Shown: in pieces, positions 14,166-21,531 of the stretch
Position numbering within the stretch: the first letter of the stretch is position 1
Layout: each line of letters opens with the position of its first letter
Origin: Candidatus Kapaibacterium sp.
GTDB lineage: Bacteria; Bacteroidota; Ignavibacteria; Kapaibacteriales; Kapaibacteriaceae
Direction of reading: 5' to 3'
DNA length: 21,531 nucleotides
Assembly: GCA_030830285.1 (NCBI GenBank)
Contig: JAURNF010000117.1
Location: forward strand, 1 to 21,531
The notes under the pieces: model-generated
Seen by the model: the letters and a program-made list of their open reading frames with translations, nothing else
The model's database searches: none
Told to the model about the DNA's origin: nothing
Made by a program: the position numbers and the translations under genes

Positions 14166-15043
14166 CGCTTATCGGCGCTACGCTAATCTGCCTTGCAACC
14201 AGCTGCACCGATAGTGCGCGTGGCGATGCATCGTCTGCGTCGACACCCGATCCACTTCCGATCAGCACGTGGAAGCTTCCAACGACGTTGTCGTTCTGTG
14301 GAGAAGCCGTACCACTCGATATCCCAGAGGTGCGTGAGCGAGCAGAGCGCGAGTTCTACCTCAATCTTCAGTCGCCTGGACAACTGATCCTGTACATCAA
14401 GCGCTCAGCGCGCTACTTCCCGATCTTCGAGCGCGAGCTCAAGTCAGCTGGTGCGCCCGATGATTTGAAGTATCTCAGCGTTGCAGAAAGTGCATTGTTC
14501 ATGGTGCGCTCTGCGAAGGATGCCGTTGGACTTTGGCAGTTCATCCCGGCCACTGGCCGCGCCTATGGCTTGGTGATCAACGACAACGTCGACGAGCGAC
14601 GGAACGTGCTCAAGAGCACACGTGCAGCCATTGCCTATCTCAAGTCTGGTCGCGCAGCCAACGGAAGCTGGGCAAATGCTGCAGCTGGATACAACATGGG
14701 ACACGAGAATTTTCGTGGCTCAAAGGACTATCAACAAGCACGAGAGTTTTGGGACCTCTATCTCAACGAGGAAACGTCACGCTACCTGCTTCGCATAGCG
14801 GTGATCAAGCACATCATGGAGCACGCCACCGACTATGGCATCGTTGTTCCAGAGCGTGACCGTTATCATCCGAGCGCAACACGAAGCGTGGTTGTAGACG
14901 AAGCCGTACCTGACATCGCGGCATGGGCACGCACACAGAACGTGACGTACAAAGACGTGAAGATTCTCAACCCATGGATTCTCGGTCGGTCACTGCCAGC
15001 CCCCTCATCAGCGAGTGGATGGACAATTGAATTGCCCGCCTAA
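14135..15043 (+). CDS. MltD-like lytic murein transglycosylase, probable lipoprotein
   Basis: A 302-residue peptidoglycan-cleaving enzyme that makes 1,6-anhydro-muropeptides in the periplasm. The signal region MHSYLSHSLVALIGATLICL ends ATSC, a loose lipobox with Cys24 as lipid anchor. The SLT domain (about 100-240) holds the catalytic Glu in YLSVAESALF (E118), then GLWQFIPATGRAYGL and AAGYNMGHENF, the family-1D motifs. Residues 250-300 (VPDIAAWARTQNVTYKDVKI ... NPWI) look like one degenerate LysM repeat, whereas E. coli MltD has several. The ATG at 14135 overlaps the ABC gene by 31 bases; a stop codon sits 12 bases upstream in frame, so no earlier start exists. It is the last gene of the operon, and a terminator hairpin follows at once. 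Confidence 0.9.
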   Translation: MHSYLSHSLVALIGATLICLATSCTDSARGDASSASTPDPLPISTWKLPTTLSFCGEAVPLDIPEVRERAEREFYLNLQSPGQLILYIKRSARYFPIFERELKSAGAPDDLKYLSVAESALFMVRSAKDAVGLWQFIPATGRAYGLVINDNVDERRNVLKSTRAAIAYLKSGRAANGSWANAAAGYNMGHENFRGSKDYQQAREFWDLYLNEETSRYLLRIAVIKHIMEHATDYGIVVPERDRYHPSATRSVVVDEAVPDIAAWARTQNVTYKDVKILNPWILGRSLPAPSSASGWTIELPA

Positions 15044-15051
15044 CAATGAAA

Positions 15052-15081
15052 ACGGGTCGAGCGCTAGTGCACTCGACCCGT
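15052..15081. terminator. Strong intergenic hairpin, terminator for the DUF1573 gene and possibly both directions
   Basis: ACGGGTCGAG and CTCGACCCGT form a perfect 10-bp stem around a 10-base loop. On the minus strand the stem is followed by TTTTCATT, a short T-run that fits an intrinsic terminator for the DUF1573 gene ending at 15105. On the plus strand, after the transglycosylase stop at 15043, the hairpin lacks a following T-run, so termination there is less certain. Confidence 0.75.
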
Positions 15082-15104
15082 CGAATCTGTCTGTGTAAAC
15101 GTTC

Positions 15105-15908
15105 TTACTTCGCCTTAGGCTGCGTGCCTTGGAACACAGGGCTTTGCGATTCCATCACGAAGCCGTACGCCTTGAGATCGAGCTCTGGATTTTCTGGGTG
15201 CGTTGTCTTTACCTTGACGCCGCCAGAGTAGTTACCCTTCGCTGCTGGAACGAGCTTGACCACCACAGCAAGCTTCTCACCTGGCTTGAGTGCAACTCGT
15301 GATGCCTGATTGCACACCAAGCCACCATCTGTTGTCCAGTCAGAGAACACAATCTCTTGATCAGAGTTGTTCGTGAGTTCCATCTTCGACGTTGCTTCTT
15401 GTCCAAGCTTTAGATCTGAGAACGAGAAGTACATCGATGGTGAGTACATGATTGCACGTTGTACATCGCACTTGAGCCAAATATATCCTGCGCGAACTAC
15501 TGTATCTGCACCCGTTGGCAATGGCGTGTTGCTCGTCTTGTAGGCCTTGAATGCATCATTGCCTTCGAGATCAGCCCACGACACATTGATGTTCTTCGTC
15601 ATCGGTCCAACATTTGATGGGCTGATGTTGAGCTTCACCTTCATCGTGCTGACTTCACCTGGCTTGAGATCTGTCTTGTCTGGGTCTGTCTTAGTGCAAC
15701 CACAACCAGGGCGAACCTCTGTGATGCGGAGTGCGCGATCGCCGACGTTCTTCATCTTGATCTCGGCTTCGAGGTGACCTTCCTTGGGTGGCTTTACCTT
15801 GCCCCAATCATATGTTTCACCGCCAACGATCTCGAGTTTTGCTTGTGCCGAAACAGCTGCTGAGCCAAGTGCGAGTGCAGCGAACGCACAAAGTAGGTGC
15901 TTGAACAT
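15105..15908 (-). CDS. Exported DUF1573 (Ig-like) protein
   Basis: A 267-residue protein with a signal peptide (MFKHLLCAFAALALGSAAVSA, cleavage about AQA). The first domain is DUF1573: TYDWGKVKPPKEG (32-44), KMKNVGDRALRITEVRPGCGCT (51-72) with the family's GCGCT cysteine pair C69/C71, then LKPGEVSTMKVKLN. A second Ig-like repeat runs from about 160 to 255 (FSFSDLKLGQEATSKMELTN ... LKPGEKLAVVVKLVP). DUF1573 proteins are periplasmic or surface Bacteroidota proteins without a settled biochemical role. The gene has its own promoter, a GGAG ribosome site, and a terminator behind it, so it is probably a single-gene unit. Even, lysine-rich coding (many Lys) distinguishes it from its Arg-rich neighbours and could reflect high expression. 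Confidence 0.88.
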   Translation of the reverse strand: MFKHLLCAFAALALGSAAVSAQAKLEIVGGETYDWGKVKPPKEGHLEAEIKMKNVGDRALRITEVRPGCGCTKTDPDKTDLKPGEVSTMKVKLNISPSNVGPMTKNINVSWADLEGNDAFKAYKTSNTPLPTGADTVVRAGYIWLKCDVQRAIMYSPSMYFSFSDLKLGQEATSKMELTNNSDQEIVFSDWTTDGGLVCNQASRVALKPGEKLAVVVKLVPAAKGNYSGGVKVKTTHPENPELDLKAYGFVMESQSPVFQGTQPKAK

Positions 15909-15936
15909 TGGTTCATACTCCTTGAAAAAATGGACT

Positions 15937-15956
15937 GTCGTAAAAAACGCTACGAC
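15937..15956 (-). promoter_or_regulatory. Small hairpin at the 5' end of the DUF1573 mRNA
   Basis: GTCGTA and TACGAC form a 6-bp stem with an 8-base loop starting almost at the predicted transcription start (about 15959), 28 bases before the ATG. Such a 5' hairpin can protect an mRNA from decay. A U-run follows (15925-15930), but it lies upstream of the GGAG site, so a terminator of the upstream gene is an alternative reading. Confidence 0.4.
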
Positions 15957-15963
15957 GCAGGTG

Positions 15964-15971
15964 CAAATATA
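15964..15971 (-). promoter_or_regulatory. -7 promoter box of the DUF1573 gene
   Basis: TATATTTG on the minus strand is an exact TAnnTTTG, about 55 bases before the ATG at 15908 and just downstream of the stop of the barrel protein gene. It leaves a leader of about 50 bases. No -33 TTTG is visible at 19-20 bases. Confidence 0.6.
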
Positions 15972-15983
15972 CTATTGCGCGGG

Positions 15984-16751
15984 TTAGAGCCCCTTCACCA
16001 GACGAAGCCCCACCCCATACCCCATCATTCGCCAGTCGTCTGCCGTCGACAGACTCATGAGGGGCAGCCCCACATGCAGCGAGGGCTGGAGAACAAGGCC
16101 CATGGAAAGGGGCATATCATAGCTTAGTTGGATGAATGGCTCGACGACAAGGGGCGTAGCTGCGTCAAGGAAGGTCTGCGCAATGACGACCTCTGAACCA
16201 GGTTCCTGCCCCGTAAACATCACGTTATCGGGGGCTACGATGCGCTCACGCTGCGTCATCGATCCACTCAGGTAGCCGTGGAGCCGTGCTCCGACGCTGG
16301 CCAGCACATGTGACGCACCGAGGCGCATACTGATCGATCCAAACGCCGATGCATACGTCAGAGACCCATCGAGAACATATTCTGTTCGGAGCATCTGTCC
16401 GTTACTGAGCGGTACGGGCTGCGTAGGCGCGACGAATGTTGCACCAACCACGGATACGCCAGCACCTGCTGAAATCTTCATGTGCGACGACACCCAACGC
16501 TCACCAACAACGGATAGTGCGAGTGGAAGCCCAGTGCCATTATCGTACGTGCAACATGTTATCCCGAGCTCTTGCTCGATGTAGCGCAGACTGGCAGTGT
16601 GCGTAGCAAACGAGGCACGTGCTTCGAGTCCGATGTAGGTCCGCGGAATCGTAAGGGGCTCGCGTGGCGAACCTTCCCATTCATAGCCCTGACCTGACGA
16701 CTGCAGCGCACCTATGGTAAAGAGCAACGCTATGGTTACAAGCGCCCTCAT
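15984..16751 (-). CDS. Probable outer-membrane beta-barrel protein
   Basis: A 255-residue protein with a signal peptide (MRALVTIALLFTIGALQSSG). The mature part is a run of alternating-residue beta strands (TYIGLEARASFATHTASLRY, MKISAGAGVSVVGATF, SISMRLGASHVLASVGARL, GLVLQPSLHVGLPLMSLS) and ends in MGYGVGLRLVKGL, compatible with a small 8- to 10-strand barrel. A CC pair sits in ELGITCCTYDNG. I cannot assign a specific family. The ATG overlaps the stop of the upstream choice-of-anchor/T9SS gene as ATGA, so the two proteins are made from one message and may work together at the outer membrane. Substrate and function are unknown. Confidence 0.75.
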   Translation of the reverse strand: MRALVTIALLFTIGALQSSGQGYEWEGSPREPLTIPRTYIGLEARASFATHTASLRYIEQELGITCCTYDNGTGLPLALSVVGERWVSSHMKISAGAGVSVVGATFVAPTQPVPLSNGQMLRTEYVLDGSLTYASAFGSISMRLGASHVLASVGARLHGYLSGSMTQRERIVAPDNVMFTGQEPGSEVVIAQTFLDAATPLVVEPFIQLSYDMPLSMGLVLQPSLHVGLPLMSLSTADDWRMMGYGVGLRLVKGL

Positions 16752-19036
16752 CTTCCTACCACAAATGGTACTGCGAGATAGCGACTACCAACCCATACGA
16801 TGATGGTGTAGGTCGCAGGAGGAAGATCGTGTGCGTCAAACTCAACAGCGTGCGTCCCAGCTTCGTGGTCTCCGTCAGCCACCACCATGCGCTCGCGTCC
16901 AAATGCATCGATGCAGACTGCACGAAGACGTTCGCGGCGAGGCATCACGAGCGTCAGTCGACCATTATCAACGACGGGATTCGGAAACACGGCGGCTAAT
17001 GATTGATTACGCAGCATCGCCGTTTTGTAGGAGAGGCCACACAATGAATCAATGCGGAACACGCCAGAGATACTGGCAACAGGAACAAGGTCGGGACACC
17101 CTGCGGTACCGAATGTAGATGCTGAGGAGATGATGCCCAACGGCGAATCAAGACGATCCCCGAGTCGAGCACTATAGATAAGTCGCGTAAACACCGGACG
17201 GTCGGCAAACGTGCTTGGGGCAGTCCATCCCAACCGCATACTATACCCATCGTTTGACAGACGTTCTGGTGAGCCTGCGAGTTCCGTTGCTGTGCCGTAC
17301 GAGAGCGCACGTTCGAAGTGCAGAACCGTCGTATCGACGTTGATGGCCAGCGTGCATCGACTCAGTGATTGCAGTGCGGTTGAAGTGATCGACACGTCTA
17401 CCATGACGTTTTCATAGCCAGGGCGCGCAGACACTGTATCAGGCATGCGCATGATCACTGTGTCGCGCAAGCGCTGAGCAACGACACGATACGGAACGCC
17501 AACAACGGTCTGTTGATGGGCATTCGATACAATGTCGATCGTATCGACGATTGTTCCCTCAGCATCTGGTCGGAACACAAGCTGCACGATCGCCGACTGC
17601 AACGGCTCAATCGCGAGCGTCTGTGGCGTTGCTTGCAGCGCAAGTGAACCGGCTCGCGAACGAATAGCAGATACATCGAGCACGCGATCGCCAGTATTGG
17701 TGATACGCAGACTATCACGCACAACCGAAACGCACGAAGAAGAGTACGCGACGGTATCGAAGACCACCAACGCTGGGTCAACACTGATACGCGCTCGACG
17801 TTGACGTCCAATCATCACGAACGACATCACTTCTGCTCCAAAAGGAACAGCCCTGATCGATAAACGCGAGGCAATGTCCGTCGTGATTGCGTACCGCATA
17901 GACGACTCCCCTGCCGTCGCTGGCGCATAGGTCACGACGATCGTGTCGCGAGCACCACGCAGGATAATCGGAAAGCCGTTATCCATCCGCTGCACAATTC
18001 GAAACGACGCAGTATCTGAGGCCGTGCCTCCGGTGAGTAATCGCTTTTGTTCGGAGAGAATACGTGGATCAAGGTTCCCCACATTCTCAACGATAATCAT
18101 CGCACGAACGGTGTCCTGCGCGGACGCAACAGTGCCGAAGTCGACTGTGTCGCCGTACCATCGCAATCCCGTTCCGACCTGGTCGCTCATGACATCGATG
18201 ATGCGTAGGCGCTGCTCAACCCCAACTCCCGTAATCTTTGTGTCGAGCGTAACCGGACCCGAGGTTGTGTCGAGACGGTACTGAATCGTAAAGACGGCAC
18301 TATCGTACCCAAGATTCCGCGGCTGGTAGTAGATGTCCCAAAACGTAGAATCACGTCCACCAACAATGACGCTTGGCTTGATATCGACAGAAATCTCTGG
18401 CTCGCCCACAACGGTTGTCTTGATCTCCAACGTCTGGCGCTCAATATCAACGCTCTTGTCGGTGAGATTTCTCACGCGGAAGGTTTCCTGAAGACGTCTA
18501 TTCAGATTGACGTACACCGAATCAAAACGGATGATTGGGTTAGCCGTCACTAACACCTGCGACGTTCGGCGTCCACGCAGGAGGAACAAGCGTTCTGCGA
18601 ACGGGCCCTCTGGCTCTGCAGACCGTGCAACACGAAGTCGCATCTGTGCCTCGATAGCACTGTCTCGAGAGATTGCTGATTCCTCACGCGCCAGATATCG
18701 CAATTCTACAAGCGCAACCTGTCCAGGCGGCACAACAACAGGGAACGGCGAATCAACAACGAAGTTCTGATACCGCGTATCCGCACTTGGGACCCACGGA
18801 ACATTTGCAATCTCGATAAACGGCGTCGAGCCCGTCAAGAGCACAGCGGTGTCTGAACCGACATTGCGGATCGACAATGAGCGACGCGTGTGGTTCCCAA
18901 CAAACGTCACTCCAAAATCAACTGTCGTGTCCGACGGAGTGCTCGCTTGAACTGTGATCTCTACCTGCGGCTGTGCATAGGCACCAAGACAGCCACATAC
19001 AAGAAGAAGAACCAGTGTGGTGCGATGGATCTTCAT
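16748..19036 (-). CDS. Secreted choice-of-anchor D / cohesin-like protein with T9SS type A sorting domain
   Basis: A 762-residue secreted protein. A signal peptide (MKIHRTTLVLLLVCGCLGAY, cleavage after AQ) is followed by about four ASH/choice-of-anchor-D-type Ig-like repeats (roughly 35-530). They can be recognised from VDFGVTFVGNHTRRSLSIRN, VDFGTVASAQDTVRAMI and VVFDTVAYSSSCVSVVRDSL. A cohesin-like segment follows (about 535-670, from MPDTVSARPGYENVMVDVSI). Residues 682-762 are a T9SS type A sorting domain starting AVFPNPVVDNGRL, with the usual APPATYT-like strand before the end. The frame is open to 19102, but the ATG at 19036 gives the signal peptide. It starts 16 bases after nuoN and overlaps the barrel gene. 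A cell-surface structural or binding role is inferred. Confidence 0.83.
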   Translation of the reverse strand: MKIHRTTLVLLLVCGCLGAYAQPQVEITVQASTPSDTTVDFGVTFVGNHTRRSLSIRNVGSDTAVLLTGSTPFIEIANVPWVPSADTRYQNFVVDSPFPVVVPPGQVALVELRYLAREESAISRDSAIEAQMRLRVARSAEPEGPFAERLFLLRGRRTSQVLVTANPIIRFDSVYVNLNRRLQETFRVRNLTDKSVDIERQTLEIKTTVVGEPEISVDIKPSVIVGGRDSTFWDIYYQPRNLGYDSAVFTIQYRLDTTSGPVTLDTKITGVGVEQRLRIIDVMSDQVGTGLRWYGDTVDFGTVASAQDTVRAMIIVENVGNLDPRILSEQKRLLTGGTASDTASFRIVQRMDNGFPIILRGARDTIVVTYAPATAGESSMRYAITTDIASRLSIRAVPFGAEVMSFVMIGRQRRARISVDPALVVFDTVAYSSSCVSVVRDSLRITNTGDRVLDVSAIRSRAGSLALQATPQTLAIEPLQSAIVQLVFRPDAEGTIVDTIDIVSNAHQQTVVGVPYRVVAQRLRDTVIMRMPDTVSARPGYENVMVDVSITSTALQSLSRCTLAINVDTTVLHFERALSYGTATELAGSPERLSNDGYSMRLGWTAPSTFADRPVFTRLIYSARLGDRLDSPLGIISSASTFGTAGCPDLVPVASISGVFRIDSLCGLSYKTAMLRNQSLAAVFPNPVVDNGRLTLVMPRRERLRAVCIDAFGRERMVVADGDHEAGTHAVEFDAHDLPPATYTIIVWVGSRYLAVPFVVGR

Positions 19037-19038
19037 GG

Positions 19039-19055
19039 TAAGGGCTCTCGCCTTA
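19039..19055 (-). promoter_or_regulatory. Hairpin with GAGA tetraloop between nuoN and the T9SS protein gene
   Basis: On the minus strand TAAGGC, loop GAGA, then GCCCTTA can fold into a 6-bp stem with one bulged C. It covers the nuoN stop codon and the only Shine-Dalgarno-like AAGG before the ATG at 19036, so it could lower or couple translation of the downstream gene. The short stem makes this tentative. Confidence 0.3.
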
Positions 19056-20486
19056 CCACCACGATTTGAACGTGGCAAGGAACGGCGATGCAAACAAGCC
19101 AAGGACGATGCTCACCGCAGTTGTCACAACCAACGTGATGCCCGCCAAACCAGCCGTCGCTGGCTCGCGTTCGCCTGATGGCTCTGTGAAATACATCTTC
19201 ACGATCAAGCCAAGGTAGAAGTAGGCGCTAACAACTGATGATACGACAGCTACGATGGTAAGCCATGTATAGCCAGTCTCAATAGCAGCGACAAACAGGA
19301 GGTACTTGCCAAAGAATCCAGCGAATGGCGGGATACCTGCGAGCGACAGCATGAAGACAGCCATCGAAAACGCCAGCATAGGCTCACGCTTGGCAAGGCC
19401 TGCATAGTCGTTGATTTCGAGCAGCGAATTGTTCTGGCGCTCAAGGATACCAACCACAACAAATGCACCAAGCTGCATGAACACGTACGACGTAACGTAG
19501 AATGCAATGCCGCTATATCCATCAGCTGAGTTCGACACAATACCCATCAGCAGGTAGCCTGCATGCGCAATCGATGAGTATGCAAGCATGCGCTTGATAT
19601 TTGTCTGAGCGACGGCTGTGATGTTACCCACCAGCATCGTAATGGCAGATACAACAGCAAGCATAAGCTGGAGTTGTGGCGTCAGTGTAGATGTACCAGG
19701 CATCAGCGCAATAAAGAGCGCAACGAATGCGCTAAACGCTGCGGCCTTACCTGCGGTGCTCATGAACGCAGTTACGACAGTCGGCGACCCTTCGTATACG
19801 TCTGGCGCCCACTGGTGGAATGGGAATGCGGCGATCTTGAATGACATTGCAACTGCCATCAGCACAGCACCAATTGCGAACAGCGTCGGGAAGTTAGTTG
19901 CATTCTGCGCCACTACATCACGGATCACGTTGTACTGCAACGAGCCGGTAGCGCCATAGATCAAGGACATTCCATATACGAGGAAGCCCGATGCAAACGC
20001 ACCAAGCAGGAAATACTTCAGCGAGGCTTCTACGCTACGGATGTTTGTACGAAGGAATCCAGCCATCACGTAGAACGTGATCGACATCAACTCGATACCG
20101 ACAAACAACACGAGCAGATTGTTTGCATGCGCCATAAGCATCATGCCGGCCGTTGCCGAAACAAGCAACGTGTAGAACTCGTCGAGTTCCACTCCCTCGC
20201 GCTGGAGGTATGGTCGAGCAGCGAGCATCGTCAACACACCAGCAGCACAGAAAACGACGTCGAAGTAGTTCGCTACTCCGCCAAGCGTGATCATGTCCTG
20301 AAACGTCGTGCCCTTATGACCAGATGTGATCAAGGCAAGAGCCGCAGTAAGCAGCAGTGTGCCCAAATAGTATCCGAACACCAGCCGCGTATTATTGCGG
20401 ACAAAGGCCTGAATCGTGATACCAATCGCACCTAGTCCGAGCCAGATAGCGATGAGAGGAAGCGAGCCAAAGTAGTCGATGTGCAT
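19053..20486 (-). CDS. nuoN: NADH-quinone oxidoreductase subunit N
   Basis: An antiporter-like membrane subunit of respiratory complex I that helps translocate protons as quinone is reduced. The 477 residues form about 14 membrane segments. The transmembrane-5 glutamate is seen in FVGIELMSITFYVMAGF (E131), the conserved lysines in SVEASLKYFLLGAFASGF and in SFKIAAFPFHQWAPDVYEGS, and STAGKAAAFSAF follows. YSSIAHAGYLLMG is another family motif. AGGAAA precedes the ATG. It lies 24 bases after nuoM in the classical M-N order, and two envelope-protein genes follow on the same strand. Confidence 0.96.
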   Translation of the reverse strand: MHIDYFGSLPLIAIWLGLGAIGITIQAFVRNNTRLVFGYYLGTLLLTAALALITSGHKGTTFQDMITLGGVANYFDVVFCAAGVLTMLAARPYLQREGVELDEFYTLLVSATAGMMLMAHANNLLVLFVGIELMSITFYVMAGFLRTNIRSVEASLKYFLLGAFASGFLVYGMSLIYGATGSLQYNVIRDVVAQNATNFPTLFAIGAVLMAVAMSFKIAAFPFHQWAPDVYEGSPTVVTAFMSTAGKAAAFSAFVALFIALMPGTSTLTPQLQLMLAVVSAITMLVGNITAVAQTNIKRMLAYSSIAHAGYLLMGIVSNSADGYSGIAFYVTSYVFMQLGAFVVVGILERQNNSLLEINDYAGLAKREPMLAFSMAVFMLSLAGIPPFAGFFGKYLLFVAAIETGYTWLTIVAVVSSVVSAYFYLGLIVKMYFTEPSGEREPATAGLAGITLVVTTAVSIVLGLFASPFLATFKSWW

Positions 20487-20510
20487 GTCGTGTTTCCTAC
20501 CGAACCGCGC

Positions 20511-21531
20511 TTAGCGTTGTTGCTGTGGAAGAGGCAGTACCGAAGAGACCTTGCCAGTGAATGTGCCGACGCGTTCCACGACGGCCTTCACGCTTGTTTC
20601 CGAGAAGTGCATGAAATGGCGAGGAGCTACACCAATCCAGATGATAAACACTGCAAGTGGCACCAGCTGCCAGTACTCGCTTGCTGTGAGGTCACGGAGA
20701 TGCTTGTTCTCAGGGTTGTCGTTTGTGCCGAACATCACGCGCTGGAACATCCACAAGAGATATACCGCTGCGAAGATCACGCCGCTCGCACTGACGATCG
20801 CAAACATCTGGTTGTTCAACACTGGACTTGTGAACGCACCGAGCAGTGTGAGGAACTCTCCGACGAAACCGTTCAGTCCTGGAAGTCCGACAGATGCGAA
20901 CATTGCAAGTGCGAACAGCACTGCAAAGCGTGGCATCACGCTGGTGATTCCACCGTAATCTGCGATCTCACGCGTGTGGCGGCGCTCGTACAACGCACCT
21001 ACACACAAGAAGAGCATACCTGTCGACAAGCCGTGGTTGACCATTTGGATCACCGCGCCTTGAATACCTTCTGTTGTCATGGAAAAGATTCCAAGCACAA
21101 CGAAACCAAGGTGACTCACCGACGAATACGCAACGAGCTTCTTGATGTCTGTCTGTACCATGGCCACAAGCGCACCATAAATGATGCCCACGACCGCAAG
21201 CACGGAGATTGGTGTGGCAAACTGGACAGAGGCTACTGGGAACAGATCAAGATTAAATCGGATCAGACCATACGTTCCGAGCTTGAGCAACACGCCAGCA
21301 AGGATTACCGAGCCTGCCGTAGGAGCTTGAACGTGCGCATCTGGCAGCCACGTGTGCAACGGGAACAGCGGGACCTTGATCAGGAATGAAAGTGCAAATG
21401 CGAGGAACAACCAGGTTTGCACCTGTGGCGCTATCATAGGTGCATGCTCACGCAGTACGGCAAGGTTCGCTGTGAAGCCGTTACCTGTCATCGCGCCAAC
21501 TTCAAGGCCGAGCCAAATGATGGCAACGAGC
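20511..21531 (-). CDS. nuoM: NADH-quinone oxidoreductase subunit M, C-terminal part
   Basis: A second antiporter-like proton-pumping membrane subunit of complex I. The frame is open through the window edge, so the N-terminal third or so is missing; an internal ATG at 21491 is not the true start. The visible part has the family hallmark FPLHTWLPDAHVQAPTAGSV followed by ILAGVLLKLGTYGLIRFNLD, with the conserved functional Lys in LLKLGTYG. YSSVSHLGFVVLGIFS and LPGLNGFVGEFLTLLG (C-terminal Glu) are further NuoM motifs. The end LPQQQR is followed 24 bases later by nuoN. nuoL and the rest of the nuo operon should lie beyond the right edge. Confidence 0.95.
   Translation of the reverse strand, partial: LVAIIWLGLEVGAMTGNGFTANLAVLREHAPMIAPQVQTWLFLAFALSFLIKVPLFPLHTWLPDAHVQAPTAGSVILAGVLLKLGTYGLIRFNLDLFPVASVQFATPISVLAVVGIIYGALVAMVQTDIKKLVAYSSVSHLGFVVLGIFSMTTEGIQGAVIQMVNHGLSTGMLFLCVGALYERRHTREIADYGGITSVMPRFAVLFALAMFASVGLPGLNGFVGEFLTLLGAFTSPVLNNQMFAIVSASGVIFAAVYLLWMFQRVMFGTNDNPENKHLRDLTASEYWQLVPLAVFIIWIGVAPRHFMHFSETSVKAVVERVGTFTGKVSSVLPLPQQQR

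Noticed and set aside
20481..21389. A 302-residue plus-strand open frame opposite nuoM
   Set aside because: Its translation is rich in Cys, His, Arg and Trp with no domain or ribosome site, and it lies wholly opposite a highly conserved nuoM; it is a composition shadow.

Overview
The window is 21.5 kb of densely packed bacterial chromosome with mid-range GC. It carries 23 protein genes, two of them cut by the window edges, and I see no rRNA, tRNA, insertion sequence, CRISPR array or phage gene. The organism looks like a member of the Bacteroidota/Chlorobiota/Ignavibacteria/Kapabacteria group. The signs are type IX secretion (T9SS) sorting tails on secreted proteins, promoter boxes of the TAnnTTTG form, a TonB receptor with an N-terminal carboxypeptidase-like domain, a HYC_CC_PP-type Cys-rich protein, a DUF1573 protein, and a respiratory complex I. 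The exact lineage is inference.

Layout. Positions 1-1744 (minus): kynureninase (kynU) followed with a 4-base overlap by the 5' part of an RlmB/TrmH-type rRNA 2'-O-methyltransferase. Positions 1787-2254 (plus): a small lipoprotein of unknown role. Positions 2278-2619 (minus): a stand-alone AtuA-like ferredoxin-fold protein. Positions 2721-8367 (plus): a tight six-gene operon of panD (beta-alanine for CoA), a GlmU uridyltransferase-only protein, methylmalonyl-CoA epimerase, phosphoglycerate mutase, and two exported TldD/PmbA-family proteins. The first TldD protein keeps the HExxxH zinc motif and the second has lost every ligand.

Positions 8368-11077 (minus): a Cys-rich exported HYC_CC_PP-like protein and a TonB-dependent receptor with a matching CC motif, probably a metal-related outer-membrane pair. 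Positions 11191-11421 (plus): a small Fer4_19-type iron-sulphur protein. Positions 11488-15043 (plus): an FN3-like exported protein, a T9SS-type zinc metalloprotease, a CcmA-like ABC ATPase with unusual Q- and H-loops, and an MltD-like lytic transglycosylase. A strong terminator hairpin follows at 15052-15081.

Positions 15105-15908 (minus): a DUF1573 Ig-like exported protein with its own promoter. Positions 15984-21531 (minus): nuoM (partial) and nuoN of complex I, then a 762-residue choice-of-anchor/cohesin-like/T9SS protein and an outer-membrane barrel protein, all closely spaced and probably read through from the nuo operon.

The most interesting items are the exported TldD/TldE-like pair, the Cys-rich protein/TonB receptor pair, the atypical ABC ATPase between two envelope enzymes, and promoter boxes so close to start codons that leaderless mRNAs are likely. 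No intergenic stretch exceeds 300 bases; the longest is about 113 bases.
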